Assembly (NCBI RefSeq): GCF_042726155.1
Contig: NZ_JBHXHV010000004.1
Span: 434,001 to 498,000 of the forward strand
Direction of reading: 5' to 3'
DNA length: 64,000 nucleotides
Origin: Leucobacter sp042726155
GTDB taxonomy: Bacteria; Actinomycetota; Actinomycetes; Actinomycetales; Microbacteriaceae
Shown: positions 49,368 through 57,701 of the stretch, piece after piece
Layout of the letters: each line of letters begins with the position of its first letter
Position numbering within the stretch: position 1 is the first letter of the stretch
The notes under the pieces: generated by a model
The model's input: only the letters and a program-made list of their open reading frames with translations
The model's database searches: none
What the model was told of the DNA's origin: nothing
Position numbers and translations under genes: made by a program

Positions 49368-49784
49368 TCAGTGACCAGCTTCGATGGCGCGGATCACCTC
49401 GGGGTCAGCGCCGTTGAGGAACTCAGTGAGGCGTTCCACCTCGCTCGTTTCGCCGATGCGCCCGGCTGCCCGGCGCAGCGCGTACAGCGCCCGTAGCACG
49501 CCACGATTGGGTTCGTGCGACCACGGCACGGGACCGGCGCCGCGCCAGCCCGACTTGCGCAGGGAATCAAGACCGCGATGGTACCCGACGCGCGCAAACG
49601 CGTAGGCCTCGACCTCGCGCCCTTCAGCGTCAGCGGCGTCGGCGAGCACTGCCCAGGCGCGCGGCGAATCGGGGTGCTCGCGCACCACCGCCTCCGGGTC
49701 GGCCCCCGAGGCCAGCGCTTCAGACACCGCGGTATCGGCAGCGAGCAGGGTGGGTTCGGGTCCGAGCAGGTTTTCGCCAATCAT
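49368..49784 (-). CDS. DUF3151 family protein
   Basis: A 138-residue soluble protein with the DUF3151 pattern: NLLGPEPTLLAAD at the N-terminus, SPRAWAVLADAA near residue 42 and YAFARVGYHRGLDSLRKSGWRGAGPVPW (two blocks near 61-88). It is TPR-like helical and of unknown function. Proximity to purA is a common actinobacterial arrangement. Confidence 0.9.
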   Translation of the reverse strand: MIGENLLGPEPTLLAADTAVSEALASGADPEAVVREHPDSPRAWAVLADAADAEGREVEAYAFARVGYHRGLDSLRKSGWRGAGPVPWSHEPNRGVLRALYALRRAAGRIGETSEVERLTEFLNGADPEVIRAIEAGH

Positions 49785-49827
49785 GCTGTCAGTGTAACGA
49801 CGCAGTTCGTACGGCAGCCCGATAGCT

Positions 49828-50316
49828 CTAGCGGTAGTTGACGAACTGCAGAGCGACGTCGATGTCGGCGCCCTTCAACAGCGCCATCGTCGCCTGCAGG
49901 TCGTCGCGGCTCTTCGAGGACACGCGAAGCTCATCGCCCTGAATCTGCGACTTCACGCCCTTCGGGCCCTCATCGCGAATCAGCTTATTGAGCTTCTTCG
50001 CGGTGGCCTGGTCGATGCCCTCCTTGAGCGAGGCATCGATACGGTACTCCTTACCACTCGCGTAGGGCTCGCCCGTGTCGAGCGACTTCAGCGACAGCCC
50101 CCGCTTGATGAACTTGGAGTGCAGCACGTCGAGCACGGCGTTCGCGCGCTCTTCGGTGTTCGCCTTGATCTGGATCTTCTCGCCCGTGAGCGAGACGTCG
50201 GCGCCCACGCCCTTGAAGTCGTAGCGCTGCTCGACCTCCTTGCGGGCCTGGTTTACCGCGTTTTCGACCTCCATTGAGTCGATCTTGCTCACCACGTCAA
50301 ACGAAGAATCAGCCAT
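49828..50316 (-). CDS. YajQ family nucleotide-binding protein
   Basis: A 162-residue protein of the UPF0234/YajQ family: starts MADSSFDVVSKIDSMEVENAV, contains EQRYDFKGVGADV and the C-terminal VSSKSRDDLQATMALLK. Family members bind nucleotides, with cyclic di-GMP binding shown in Xanthomonas. Here it is a single-gene unit. Confidence 0.95.
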   Translation of the reverse strand: MADSSFDVVSKIDSMEVENAVNQARKEVEQRYDFKGVGADVSLTGEKIQIKANTEERANAVLDVLHSKFIKRGLSLKSLDTGEPYASGKEYRIDASLKEGIDQATAKKLNKLIRDEGPKGVKSQIQGDELRVSSKSRDDLQATMALLKGADIDVALQFVNYR

Positions 50317-50400
50317 GTGCCCAGCGTACCCGAGGCGGCGCGGGATCGCGCGGGCGTCGTCCCGCCCAACCTCGACATGCGCGAAATGTAATGTCAGGTA

Positions 50401-50427
50401 TTCATTTTACGAATGTCTTGTTAGGCT
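50401..50427 (+). promoter_or_regulatory. Possible promoter of the symporter gene
   Basis: TTCATT (50401-50406) and TAGGCT (50422-50427) are spaced by 15 bases in an AT-rich patch of the otherwise GC-rich 230-base gap, giving an untranslated leader of about 115 bases. The rest of 50317-50546 shows no gene or RNA structure I recognise. Confidence 0.3.
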
Positions 50428-50546
50428 GTTCTGCGTTTCCGGGGTCATCGACGGGCGCCCTCCCCGGGCGCTGCGCCCGCGCGCCACCGCGCCGCGACAC
50501 CTCAACCCCGGCCCGACCTCGACCCGCTTCGAAAGGACTCCTCACC

Positions 50547-51971
50547 GTGTCTGCAACACAGGCTGCCCCGCCCCGGGCCCGTCGCCTCCCCCGCTGGATG
50601 ACGTCGTTCGGGTGGCAGATTCTCGCCGCCCTCGTCGTCGGCCTCATTCTGGGCGGCATTGCTCGCTCACTCGGCGCCGACGCGGAAGATAACCCGAACG
50701 GGCTGCACGCGACGCTCGCGACCATCGGCAGCAGCTACGTATCGTTGCTGCGCGCGGCCGTGATCCCGCTCGTGTTCACCGCCATCGTGTCGAGCATCGT
50801 CGGCCTGCGGCAGGTGACCAACGCGGCGCGCCTCGCGGGGCAGACGCTGCTGTGGTTTGCCATCACCGCGCTCATCGCAGTGACTATCGGCATCACACTC
50901 GGCGTCACGTTCCAGCCCGGTGCCGCCGCGTCGCAGACGGCGCTCGCCCCAGACGCACCCGATTCTGTCGGCACGTGGTGGAACTTCCTCATCGGCCTCG
51001 TGCCGTCGAACTTCTTGGGCCTGGGGGTATCGGCCAGCGCTGACCCCGCGAGTGGCGCGATCATGGCGAGCCCGAGCTTCAACGTGCTGCAGGTCATCGT
51101 CATCTCTGTCGCCGTCGGTATCGCGGCGCTGAAGATCGGATCGAAGGCCGAGCCGTTCATCGTGCTCACCGAGTCAGCGCTCGCCATCATCCAGAAGGTG
51201 CTGTGGTGGATCATTCGCATCGCTCCAATCGGCACGATCGGCCTCATCGGCAACGCCGTCGCCGAGTACGGCTGGGACAAGATGGGTTCGCTCACCTGGT
51301 TCGTCGCAGTGCTGTACCTCGGGCTCGCGCTCGTGCTCTTTGTGGTCTACCCGATCCTGGTGAAGTCTCACGGGCTCTCGGTCAAGCAGTACTTCTCTGG
51401 CGTCTGGCCCGCGGTGCAGCTCGGCTTCGTGAGCCGCTCGTCGATCGGCACGCTGCCGCTCACGCAGCGAGTCACGGAGCGCAACCTTGGCGTGCCCCGC
51501 GGGTACGCATCGTTCGCTGTGCCGCTCGGTGCCACCACGAAGATGGACGGCTGCGCCGCGATCTACCCAGCGGTGGCGGCAATCTTCATCGCGCAGTTCT
51601 TCGGCATCGATCTCACGATCGTGCAGTACCTGCTGATCGTCATCGTCTCGGTCGTCGGTTCGGCGGCAACCGCCGGCACCACCGGCGCGACCGTCATGCT
51701 CACGCTGACCCTGTCGACGCTCGGCCTGCCGCTCGAGGGCGTCGGACTGCTGCTCGCGGTTGATCCGATCATCGACATGGGCCGCACCGCGGTCAACGTC
51801 GCCGGTCAGGCACTCGTGCCAGCGATCGTGGCAAAGCGCGAGGGGATCCTGGATCTCGATCTCTACAACGCGCCGCGCCAGGGCCTCGCGTTCGACAACA
51901 CTGACGTCGAAGCCGGCAGCGATACCGCCGAAAGCCCCGCAACTGGCCGGGTGCCCGCGCAGCAGGTCTAA
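50547..51971 (+). CDS. Dicarboxylate/amino acid:cation symporter (DAACS family)
   Basis: A 474-residue membrane transporter of the GltP/DctA family. Conserved parts are LLRAAVIPLVFTAIVSSI near residue 68-85, the serine-rich hairpin SRSSIGTLP near 303, PLGATTKMDGCAAIYP near 331 and the substrate-binding DMGRTAVNVAGQ near 417. It would import glutamate, aspartate, C4-dicarboxylates or small neutral amino acids with protons or sodium. The GTG at 50547 has GAAAGGA nine bases upstream; the longer frame from 50274 covers only intergenic DNA. Confidence 0.92.
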   Translation: MSATQAAPPRARRLPRWMTSFGWQILAALVVGLILGGIARSLGADAEDNPNGLHATLATIGSSYVSLLRAAVIPLVFTAIVSSIVGLRQVTNAARLAGQTLLWFAITALIAVTIGITLGVTFQPGAAASQTALAPDAPDSVGTWWNFLIGLVPSNFLGLGVSASADPASGAIMASPSFNVLQVIVISVAVGIAALKIGSKAEPFIVLTESALAIIQKVLWWIIRIAPIGTIGLIGNAVAEYGWDKMGSLTWFVAVLYLGLALVLFVVYPILVKSHGLSVKQYFSGVWPAVQLGFVSRSSIGTLPLTQRVTERNLGVPRGYASFAVPLGATTKMDGCAAIYPAVAAIFIAQFFGIDLTIVQYLLIVIVSVVGSAATAGTTGATVMLTLTLSTLGLPLEGVGLLLAVDPIIDMGRTAVNVAGQALVPAIVAKREGILDLDLYNAPRQGLAFDNTDVEAGSDTAESPATGRVPAQQV

Positions 51972-52144
51972 GCGGTAGAACGCACGCTGTCACAGCACAG
52001 CGGAGGGGGTGTTGCGCACTGGCGCGGCACCCCCTCCGCTGTGCGTACGCCGGGCACCTCTTCCCAATGTCGACGGATCGTGCCACAGTCAATTCCACAC
52101 CGCTCGGCACCAGCTCGGGCATTGCACACCCGAATGGAGTTCAC

Positions 52145-52558
52145 ATGCAGTTCATGCTCATCATGCGCGCCACCGACGAGGCCCTCGCCGCGGCGGCCGA
52201 AGTACCGTTCTCCGAGATGCTCGAGAAAATGGGGCGCTACAACGAATCGCTTATCGAGGCCGGAGTGATGGCCGGAGGCGGCGGGCTCGCACCCGCCGAA
52301 GAGGGGCGCGTGGTCGACTTCTCGGCTGATCCGCCAGCAATCGTGGAGGGGGCCTACGGCACCACCGAGGCGCGCTTCAACGGGTACTGGATCATCGACG
52401 TTCCCACCATCGAAGACGCAGCCAGCTGGGCTGCGCGCGCTCCGCTCGGGGCGGGCAATCAGCTCGAGGTTCGGCGCATCCCCGGCGTCGACGAGTTTCC
52501 GCAGGATGACGAGTGGGTGCAGAAGGAAAAGGAGTGGATCGAACAGGCCAACGGCTAA
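52145..52558 (+). CDS. YCII-related (DGPF-domain) protein
   Basis: A 137-residue protein of the YCII/DGPF family: QFMLIMRATDEAL at the N-terminus, MGRYNESLIEAGVMAGGGGLAP near residues 30-51 and GYWIIDVPTIEDAASWAARAP near 80-100. Family members have a ferredoxin-like fold and unknown activities; some are fused to sigma factors. The ATG at 52145 is preceded by GGAG. Confidence 0.87.
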   Translation: MQFMLIMRATDEALAAAAEVPFSEMLEKMGRYNESLIEAGVMAGGGGLAPAEEGRVVDFSADPPAIVEGAYGTTEARFNGYWIIDVPTIEDAASWAARAPLGAGNQLEVRRIPGVDEFPQDDEWVQKEKEWIEQANG

Positions 52559-52612
52559 CCGGCCGCCCTACACCACCCCACCCAAACCCACCCCACCCAA
52601 ACCCCTGCCCCC

Positions 52613-52676
52613 GCGAGCGGGGTAACTTTTGGGGCGTGTTGCTAGGCCGACACCCTCCAAAAGTTGCCCCGCTCGC
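52613..52676. repeat. REP-like palindromic element, copy 2
   Basis: A 27-base left arm (52613-52639, starting GCGAGCGGGGTAACTTTTGG) pairs with 52650-52676 with three mismatches. The 18 bases CGCGAGCGGGGTAACTTT at 52612 are identical to copy 1 at 26880. A C/A-rich tract precedes it, and a short direct repeat GCCCCGCTCGCCAGG follows (two copies from 52666 and 52681). It separates the YCII gene from a convergent ABC operon. Confidence 0.87.
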
Positions 52677-52732
52677 CAGGGCCCCGCTCGCCAGGGCGGC
52701 GCGCGCTAGCGCAGCGCCCGGCAGCGCAGCAG

Positions 52733-53443
52733 TCAGCGCACTGCGGCTCGGCGCATGGCGAACCAGGTCGCGATCAGCGCGAGCACAATGACACCGAGCG
52801 CTGTGATCGCGACACTGGCGCCGCTCATCGCGCCGACGAGTTCGGGGAGCCGCGGGGCGAAAACCAGCAGCAGCACTGCGACCACGAGCGCGAGACCTGC
52901 GCCAACGACCGCCGGCCCCTTGGCTCCGAACCGAACCCAGATCGCGCCGAAGAACCCGCCTACGGTGAGGCAGAAGAGTACTCCGATAAACCCGGTCACG
53001 GCGAGCACCCACGGGTTCCCAGCGCCCAGCGCGTAGGTGTCCAGAACGTAGACCGACGCGAACCAGTGGTCTGTGGCGCGCTCGATGCCGAGCAGCACCA
53101 CGAGCAGCAGCGTGACGTAGGCGGCCTGCAGCGCGTTCGCCAGCATGGTCCCGACCACGAAGTTGCGGCGCGTCGTGCCGAGGGCGAGCGCGAACGGATA
53201 GGTCGTCGCTACGGCCTGCACCCCGTAGTAGATCAGGAACCCCGGGAGCGACCAGACGACGCCGCTGTTCCAGCGGGCACCCTCTATGTATTCGGCCGTG
53301 CCAGGTACTGAACCCGCGCGCTGGATGGCGATGGCAATGACCACTGAGACGATCATCACCATCGCCAAGATCGTCAGTGGTGCGGTGACGAAGCTGCTGA
53401 TCTTGTTGGTATGCAGCCTGGTCACCTTGAGTACGCGGTTCAT
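52733..53443 (-). CDS. ABC transporter membrane subunit (YtrC/D-like)
   Basis: A 236-residue membrane protein with about six hydrophobic segments. The segment FALALGTTRRNFVVGTMLANAL near residues 83-104 is typical of ABC-2-like permeases regulated by YtrA-type repressors. Its ATG overlaps the ATPase stop (ATGA). Substrate unknown; Bacillus ytr systems respond to cell-wall antibiotics. Confidence 0.8.
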   Translation of the reverse strand: MNRVLKVTRLHTNKISSFVTAPLTILAMVMIVSVVIAIAIQRAGSVPGTAEYIEGARWNSGVVWSLPGFLIYYGVQAVATTYPFALALGTTRRNFVVGTMLANALQAAYVTLLLVVLLGIERATDHWFASVYVLDTYALGAGNPWVLAVTGFIGVLFCLTVGGFFGAIWVRFGAKGPAVVGAGLALVVAVLLLVFAPRLPELVGAMSGASVAITALGVIVLALIATWFAMRRAAVR

Positions 53444-54402
53444 GATGCGCTCCGTTCAAAGTGCGGTGTTGCGGAGGTGTCGGCGGCAGAATCGACCGAC
53501 TGGTCACCCGCGCTACGGGCTGAGGCCTCGCTCGTCGAGTCGGCGAGGCCGTACGCTGCCACGAGGTCTTGCAGCGAGACGGCGCTCAACTCAAGGCCGC
53601 CCGCCGCCCCGCGATGCTCGGCGGTCGGGGCTTCGTTGATGACCGCCGTCGCAAGTCCGCCGATCTGACGACGAGACAGCACGGGCCGACCGGCGATAAA
53701 GGCGTCGACCTCACTCGCTTTGCCCGCGACCTGAAACGCACTGCCGCGCATCGCATCAACGTCATCGTGACGCACGATCTTGCCCTGATCGATGACAATC
53801 ACTCGTTCGAGCAGCCGGTCCATTTCGTCAATGAGATGCGTTGACAGCACGATCGTGCGCGGGTGTTCGGCGTAGTCCCGAAGCAGTTCATCGTAGAAGA
53901 TCGCGCGCGCCGTTGCATCGAGTCCCAGATACGGTTCGTCAAAGAAGGTGATCGGCGATCGGGAGGCGAGCCCGAGCACGATACCGAGCGATGACAGCTG
54001 CCCACGCGAGAGCTTCTTGACGACCGACTTGCTCGGGATCCGAAATGCGTCGATCAGTCGATCGGCGACGCCCTGATCCCAATTCGGATACGAGAAGCGA
54101 GCCGCCCGCACCGCGTGGTGCAACTTATAGTCGTCTGGATAGCGCTGATTGTCACGCACGAAACACATCTGTTCGATGGTCTCAGCGCGCTCGAACGGCG
54201 GATGGCCGTTGACGTCAACGGAGCCCGAGCTTGGCCGATCCTGAGCCGTGATGAGTGACATGAGCGTCGTCTTCCCGGCGCCATTACGGCCCAGCAGGCC
54301 GGTGATAACGTTCGCGTGGATTTGCACGGAGACTCCGTCGAGAGCAGTGGCCCCTCGATAGCGTCGCGTGAGATTCCGAGTTTCTATGGCGATCTGAGTC
54401 AT
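53440..54402 (-). CDS. ABC transporter ATPase (YtrB-like)
   Basis: A 320-residue ATPase. Walker A is GLLGRNGAGKTTLM (about residues 35-48), signature KLSRGQLSSLGIVLGLA near 129-145 (Arg in place of Gly), Walker B ITFFDEPYLGLD and H-loop STHLIDEM. The 85-residue C-terminal extension is Ser/Ala-rich. Its ATG overlaps the stop of the GntR gene, completing the operon regulator-ATPase-permease. Confidence 0.9.
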   Translation of the reverse strand: MTQIAIETRNLTRRYRGATALDGVSVQIHANVITGLLGRNGAGKTTLMSLITAQDRPSSGSVDVNGHPPFERAETIEQMCFVRDNQRYPDDYKLHHAVRAARFSYPNWDQGVADRLIDAFRIPSKSVVKKLSRGQLSSLGIVLGLASRSPITFFDEPYLGLDATARAIFYDELLRDYAEHPRTIVLSTHLIDEMDRLLERVIVIDQGKIVRHDDVDAMRGSAFQVAGKASEVDAFIAGRPVLSRRQIGGLATAVINEAPTAEHRGAAGGLELSAVSLQDLVAAYGLADSTSEASARSAGDQSVDSAADTSATPHFERSAS

Positions 54403-54758
54403 GATGAAGATTCCTGTTCGATCAGGCGGATGACATCGGCGGAGGTCAGGCCGAGCGTTGCGGCCTCGGCGAGGAGCGGCCGCACGAACCGGTCCGTAAG
54501 ACCGAGTTGTCGTTCGGCAGCAATACGGGCACGTGCGCCCTCGGCGACAAACATGCCGATGCCGCGCTTCTTGTAGAGAATTCCCTGGTCAACCAGCAGC
54601 CCCAGACCCTTTCCCGCCGTCGCGGGATTGATGCGCATGTGGGCGGCAAGCTCGTTCGTTGAGGGAACCTGCTCGTCTTCGTCGTACGTGCCCCGCACGA
54701 TGTCGTCGGAGAGGCGGTCGGCGAGCTGGAGGAAAATCGGACGGTTGTCGTCGAACAC
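54399..54758 (-). CDS. GntR-family regulator, YtrA subfamily
   Basis: A 119-residue repressor with an N-terminal winged helix (IFLQLADRLSDDIVRGTY, then VPSTNELAAHMRINPATAGKGL) and the short two-helix YtrA tail. YtrA proteins repress the ABC operon in which they are encoded and are released by cell-envelope stress. Start GTG at 54758 with GAGGTG just upstream. A TTAGT-N6-ACTAA palindrome lies about 50 bases upstream. Confidence 0.9.
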   Translation of the reverse strand: MFDDNRPIFLQLADRLSDDIVRGTYDEDEQVPSTNELAAHMRINPATAGKGLGLLVDQGILYKKRGIGMFVAEGARARIAAERQLGLTDRFVRPLLAEAATLGLTSADVIRLIEQESSS

Positions 54759-54806
54759 TCCTCACCTCGTTTCAGTATGGGTCGCCGTGATCAGCAGCTT
54801 CCTTGG

Positions 54807-54822
54807 TTAGTTACTTCACTAA
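54807..54822. promoter_or_regulatory. Candidate YtrA-type operator
   Basis: TTAGT and ACTAA flank a six-base spacer (TACTTC) in the promoter region of the minus-strand gntR-ABC operon. The arrangement, AT-rich and symmetric, is typical for autoregulated GntR operators; the minus-strand TAACTA within it could be the -10 box. Confidence 0.55.
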
Positions 54823-54931
54823 TGAACCTACACACCGACCCGCACTCTGTCAAGAATGGTAGCCGAGCAATCATCTGATGAACTAGCGTTGGAGGTCGCG
54901 GCACCCGGCGCCGCGAGCCAAGGAGGCGGGC

Positions 54932-55750
54932 ATGACAGCCAGCAATATCGCCGTAGTTCACGCCGAGAGCGGTCTCATCACGGCGGAGGTCGTGGTTGCG
55001 AGCCGCATCTCACCCAGCTTCGTCCGACTCACGGTTGCCGGTGACGACCTTTCACGCTGGCGGCACCTCGGCTTCGATCAGTGGTTCCGGCTCGCGATTC
55101 CCGTCGCGGGCGATAGCACGCGGTTCGACCGGATGGCGGATCGCTTCGATACGCGCGGATATCTGCGCTACCTCACCCTGCCGAAGGCGACGCGACCCGA
55201 AATCCGCAATTACACGGTGCGCGAGTTTCGACCCGACCTACACGAGCTCGACATCGACTTCGTGATGCACGAATCCGAAGACCCCGCGCACGCGGGAGTC
55301 GCGGCACCGTGGGCAGCATCAATGCCGGTGGGCGCGCGCGTTGCGCTCATCGACCAGGGCTGCGGGTACCGCGCGGTCGCCGACGCAGATCAGGTCGTGC
55401 TGGCCGGCGATGAAAGCGCTCTGCCCGCCGTGATCGGCATTCTGCGCGACCTTCCCAGAAGCGCCCGGGGGCACGCGGTGATTGAAATACCCCAAGACGA
55501 GGATCGCCAACCCATCGACGCTCCCGCGGGAGTCGACGTGCAGTGGATCGTTCGCGAGCACGGGGCGCGTCCGGGCGCCGCAGCGCTCCATGCCCTTCGC
55601 GAGCTCCCCGAGGCTGCGACCTCGGGCCCCGTGTCCGCTTTTGTCGCCGGCGAACAGCAGCTCGCTACGGGCGGTCGTCGACTGCTCGTCAACGATCGCG
55701 GGGTCGCAAAACACGCGGTCGACTTCTGCGGGTACTGGCGGGAGCGGTAG
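54932..55750 (+). CDS. Siderophore-interacting protein (FAD-dependent ferric reductase)
   Basis: A 272-residue flavoprotein that reduces ferric siderophores in the cytoplasm to release iron. The FAD-binding motif is RNYTVREFRPD (about residues 91-101), the NAD(P)H domain starts VVLAGDESALPAVIGIL (about 153-169) and the C-terminus ends in CGYWR as in ViuB/SIP proteins. AAGGAGG precedes the ATG at 54932. No siderophore biosynthesis or transport gene is nearby. Confidence 0.9.
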   Translation: MTASNIAVVHAESGLITAEVVVASRISPSFVRLTVAGDDLSRWRHLGFDQWFRLAIPVAGDSTRFDRMADRFDTRGYLRYLTLPKATRPEIRNYTVREFRPDLHELDIDFVMHESEDPAHAGVAAPWAASMPVGARVALIDQGCGYRAVADADQVVLAGDESALPAVIGILRDLPRSARGHAVIEIPQDEDRQPIDAPAGVDVQWIVREHGARPGAAALHALRELPEAATSGPVSAFVAGEQQLATGGRRLLVNDRGVAKHAVDFCGYWRER

Positions 55751-55827
55751 TCCGGCGATATTGCGCCCGCCCGCGGCACGTGAAAAGATGCATCAGATCG
55801 TGTTGCACATGTAAGGAGGTGAGACCC

Positions 55828-55887
55828 ATGTACGCAGTATCCACATCGGGTGCTCCCCCACTGTGCATGATCACGCGACGGCAGTAG
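55828..55887 (+). CDS. Very short ORF with a perfect Shine-Dalgarno sequence, possible leader peptide
   Basis: A 19-residue frame, MYAVSTSGAPPLCMITRRQ. The preceding AAGGAGGTGA (55813-55822) is the full complement of the 16S rRNA anti-Shine-Dalgarno sequence, six bases before the ATG, much stronger than for any neighbouring gene. It ends 45 bases before the patatin-like gene. It may be a regulatory leader peptide for that gene, or a small protein. No known leader family is recognised. Confidence 0.5.
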   Translation: MYAVSTSGAPPLCMITRRQ

Positions 55888-55932
55888 TCGCGGCGGGGAG
55901 CGCCAATCAGCACATTGCGAAAGGCGACTCCT

Positions 55933-56913
55933 ATGGACGCACACACTCCCCCTTCTCACCACTCCGAGGCTGATCAACCGGCGGTGCCTCGCTCACGTGC
56001 GCTCGTACTCGGTGGTGGCGGATCCACCGGAAACGCATGGCTCATCGGCGTTCTTGCTGGCCTGCACGAGGGCGGGCTCGACCCGCGCGCGGCAGACCTC
56101 GTCATCGGCACGTCCGCCGGATCAACGGCGGCGGCGCAGCTCGGGGGCGCGGCACCCGCTGCGCTCTACGCCGACATCCTTGCGGCGGAAGCCACAGCGC
56201 CACAGCACTTGCCACGGCGCCCGCCACACACCCAGCCCGTAGGCCCGAGCCCCGTCAATCGCATTCAGCGGGTCATCGACGCCGCTGGGAGTCTCGCCGA
56301 AATGCGGGTGCTCATGGGTGCTGCCGCCCGCGACCTCGACACCGACATCAACACCAACATCAACACCGATGCGGGCAGCTCGTGGCAGAGCGCGTGGCAC
56401 GACACTGTCGCGTCCCGCCTGCCCAGTCAGGAGTGGCCGGCCGGCCGAGTGTGGCTCACCGCCGTCGACGCGAACACCGGTGAACCCGTGGTGTTCGACC
56501 GCGATTCGGGGGTAAGTCTTACCGACGCGGTTGCCGCGAGCTGCTCGAGCGGACGACCATACCGAATCGGCGACTCGGCTTACATCGACGGTGGCTTCCG
56601 CACGAACGCGGAGAATGCCGACCTCGCCGCGGGGTACGAGCGCGTACTGGTGCTGTCGCCGTTCGGCGGCAAAGCACTCACCCCGGTCGAGTGGGGTACC
56701 CACCTCTCATCACAGGCGGACCATCTGCGAGCTGGTGGGAGCCGCGTGGAGATCATTGCCCCCGCTGCCACCGACGAGCACCTGTTCGGGGAGAACGCGA
56801 TGCGCGGCTGGCTACGACCGGAGGCGGCGCGCCTCGGCTACGCGCAGGGCGTGGCCCACGCGGAAGTTCTCGCTGAATTCTGGGGAATCACCGACTCAGG
56901 CGGCAGCGAATGA
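55933..56913 (+). CDS. Patatin-like phospholipase family protein
   Basis: A 326-residue protein with the patatin fold: oxyanion hole LVLGGGGSTGNAWLIG (residues 25-40), nucleophile elbow GTSAGS with Ser61 and the catalytic Asp in YIDGGFR (Asp219). A linker of Asp/Asn/Thr repeats (DTDINTNINTD) lies near residue 136. Likely a lipid acyl hydrolase. The ATG at 55933 has GAAAGG upstream; a TTG six codons earlier is an unlikely start. Confidence 0.9.
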   Translation: MDAHTPPSHHSEADQPAVPRSRALVLGGGGSTGNAWLIGVLAGLHEGGLDPRAADLVIGTSAGSTAAAQLGGAAPAALYADILAAEATAPQHLPRRPPHTQPVGPSPVNRIQRVIDAAGSLAEMRVLMGAAARDLDTDINTNINTDAGSSWQSAWHDTVASRLPSQEWPAGRVWLTAVDANTGEPVVFDRDSGVSLTDAVAASCSSGRPYRIGDSAYIDGGFRTNAENADLAAGYERVLVLSPFGGKALTPVEWGTHLSSQADHLRAGGSRVEIIAPAATDEHLFGENAMRGWLRPEAARLGYAQGVAHAEVLAEFWGITDSGGSE

Positions 56914-56918
56914 CAACG

Positions 56919-57020
56919 GTGTAATTCTGCACAGATGCGGGGCGGGGGTGTGGATAACTCTGCGATCCCCGCCCCGCATCGACCCACACGACACGAATTA
57001 CACCCGTGTAATTATCCACA
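56919..57020. repeat. Nested palindrome with two DnaA boxes
   Basis: GATGCGGGGCGGGG (56934-56947) pairs perfectly with CCCCGCCCCGCATC (56967-56980). GTGTAATT at 56919 pairs with AATTACAC at 56996, and the latter also forms a palindrome with GTGTAATT at 57006. TGTGGATAA (56949-56957) in the hairpin loop and TTATCCACA (57012-57020) are exact matches, in opposite orientation, to the DnaA box consensus. The element lies between the convergent patatin and response-regulator genes. Confidence 0.8.
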
Positions 57021-57026
57021 GCCCGA

Positions 57027-57701
57027 TCAGAGAATGCCGCACTCGAGCGCCCGCATCACAGCGCGAGTGCGATCCGAGACCCCGAGTTTTTCAAACACGC
57101 GCAGCAGGTGCGTCTTCACCGTGGACTCGCCAATGAAAAGCCGTGCGCCGATCTCGGGGTTGCTCAGTCCATCGCCAACGAGGCGCAGCACCTCGATCTC
57201 GCGCGGCGTCAGCCTCGGCACGTGAATTTCGGAGCCGGTCACCGCGCCACGACTCCCCGCACCACTATTCCCTCCGCCACCACTCGCTCGCGCGACCAAT
57301 TGCGCGGCGATCGACGGCGCCAGCACCGTCTGCCCGGCGGCGACGGCGCGCACGCCCGCGGCGAGCTCTTCGGCCGGCGCCGCCTTCACGAGGTAGCCGT
57401 TTGCTCCCGCTTCGATTGCGGAGAGAATTTGGTCGTCCTCCTCGTACGTCGTGAACACAAGCACCCGTGGCGGTGCGTCGCTGCCGTGCACGAGACGCCG
57501 CGTCGCCTCGACCCCGCCGATACCGGGCATCCGCAAGTCCATCAGCACGACGTCGGGGCGCGCAGCGGCGGCGAGCGCGAGTGCCTCCTCTCCCGAGGCG
57601 GCCTCCCCGACGACCTCGAAGTCGGGCTCTGTGGCGAGTAGCCCGGCGATGCCGGCGCGCACGATGGGGTGGTCGTCGACCACCAAGATTCGCACTGTCA
57701 C
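57027..57701 (-). CDS. Response regulator, NarL/LuxR family
   Basis: A 224-residue two-component regulator: receiver domain with acidic pair Asp9/Asp10, phosphoacceptor Asp55 (VVLMDLRMPG) and Lys in LVKAAPAEEL; a Gly/Ser linker; then the LuxR helix-turn-helix (LTPREIEVLRLVGDGLSNPE and the IGARLFIGESTVKTHLLRVF region). Its start overlaps the histidine kinase stop. Likely activates the adjacent ABC exporter genes, as in LiaR- and DesR-type systems. Confidence 0.94.
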   Translation of the reverse strand: MTVRILVVDDHPIVRAGIAGLLATEPDFEVVGEAASGEEALALAAAARPDVVLMDLRMPGIGGVEATRRLVHGSDAPPRVLVFTTYEEDDQILSAIEAGANGYLVKAAPAEELAAGVRAVAAGQTVLAPSIAAQLVARASGGGGNSGAGSRGAVTGSEIHVPRLTPREIEVLRLVGDGLSNPEIGARLFIGESTVKTHLLRVFEKLGVSDRTRAVMRALECGIL

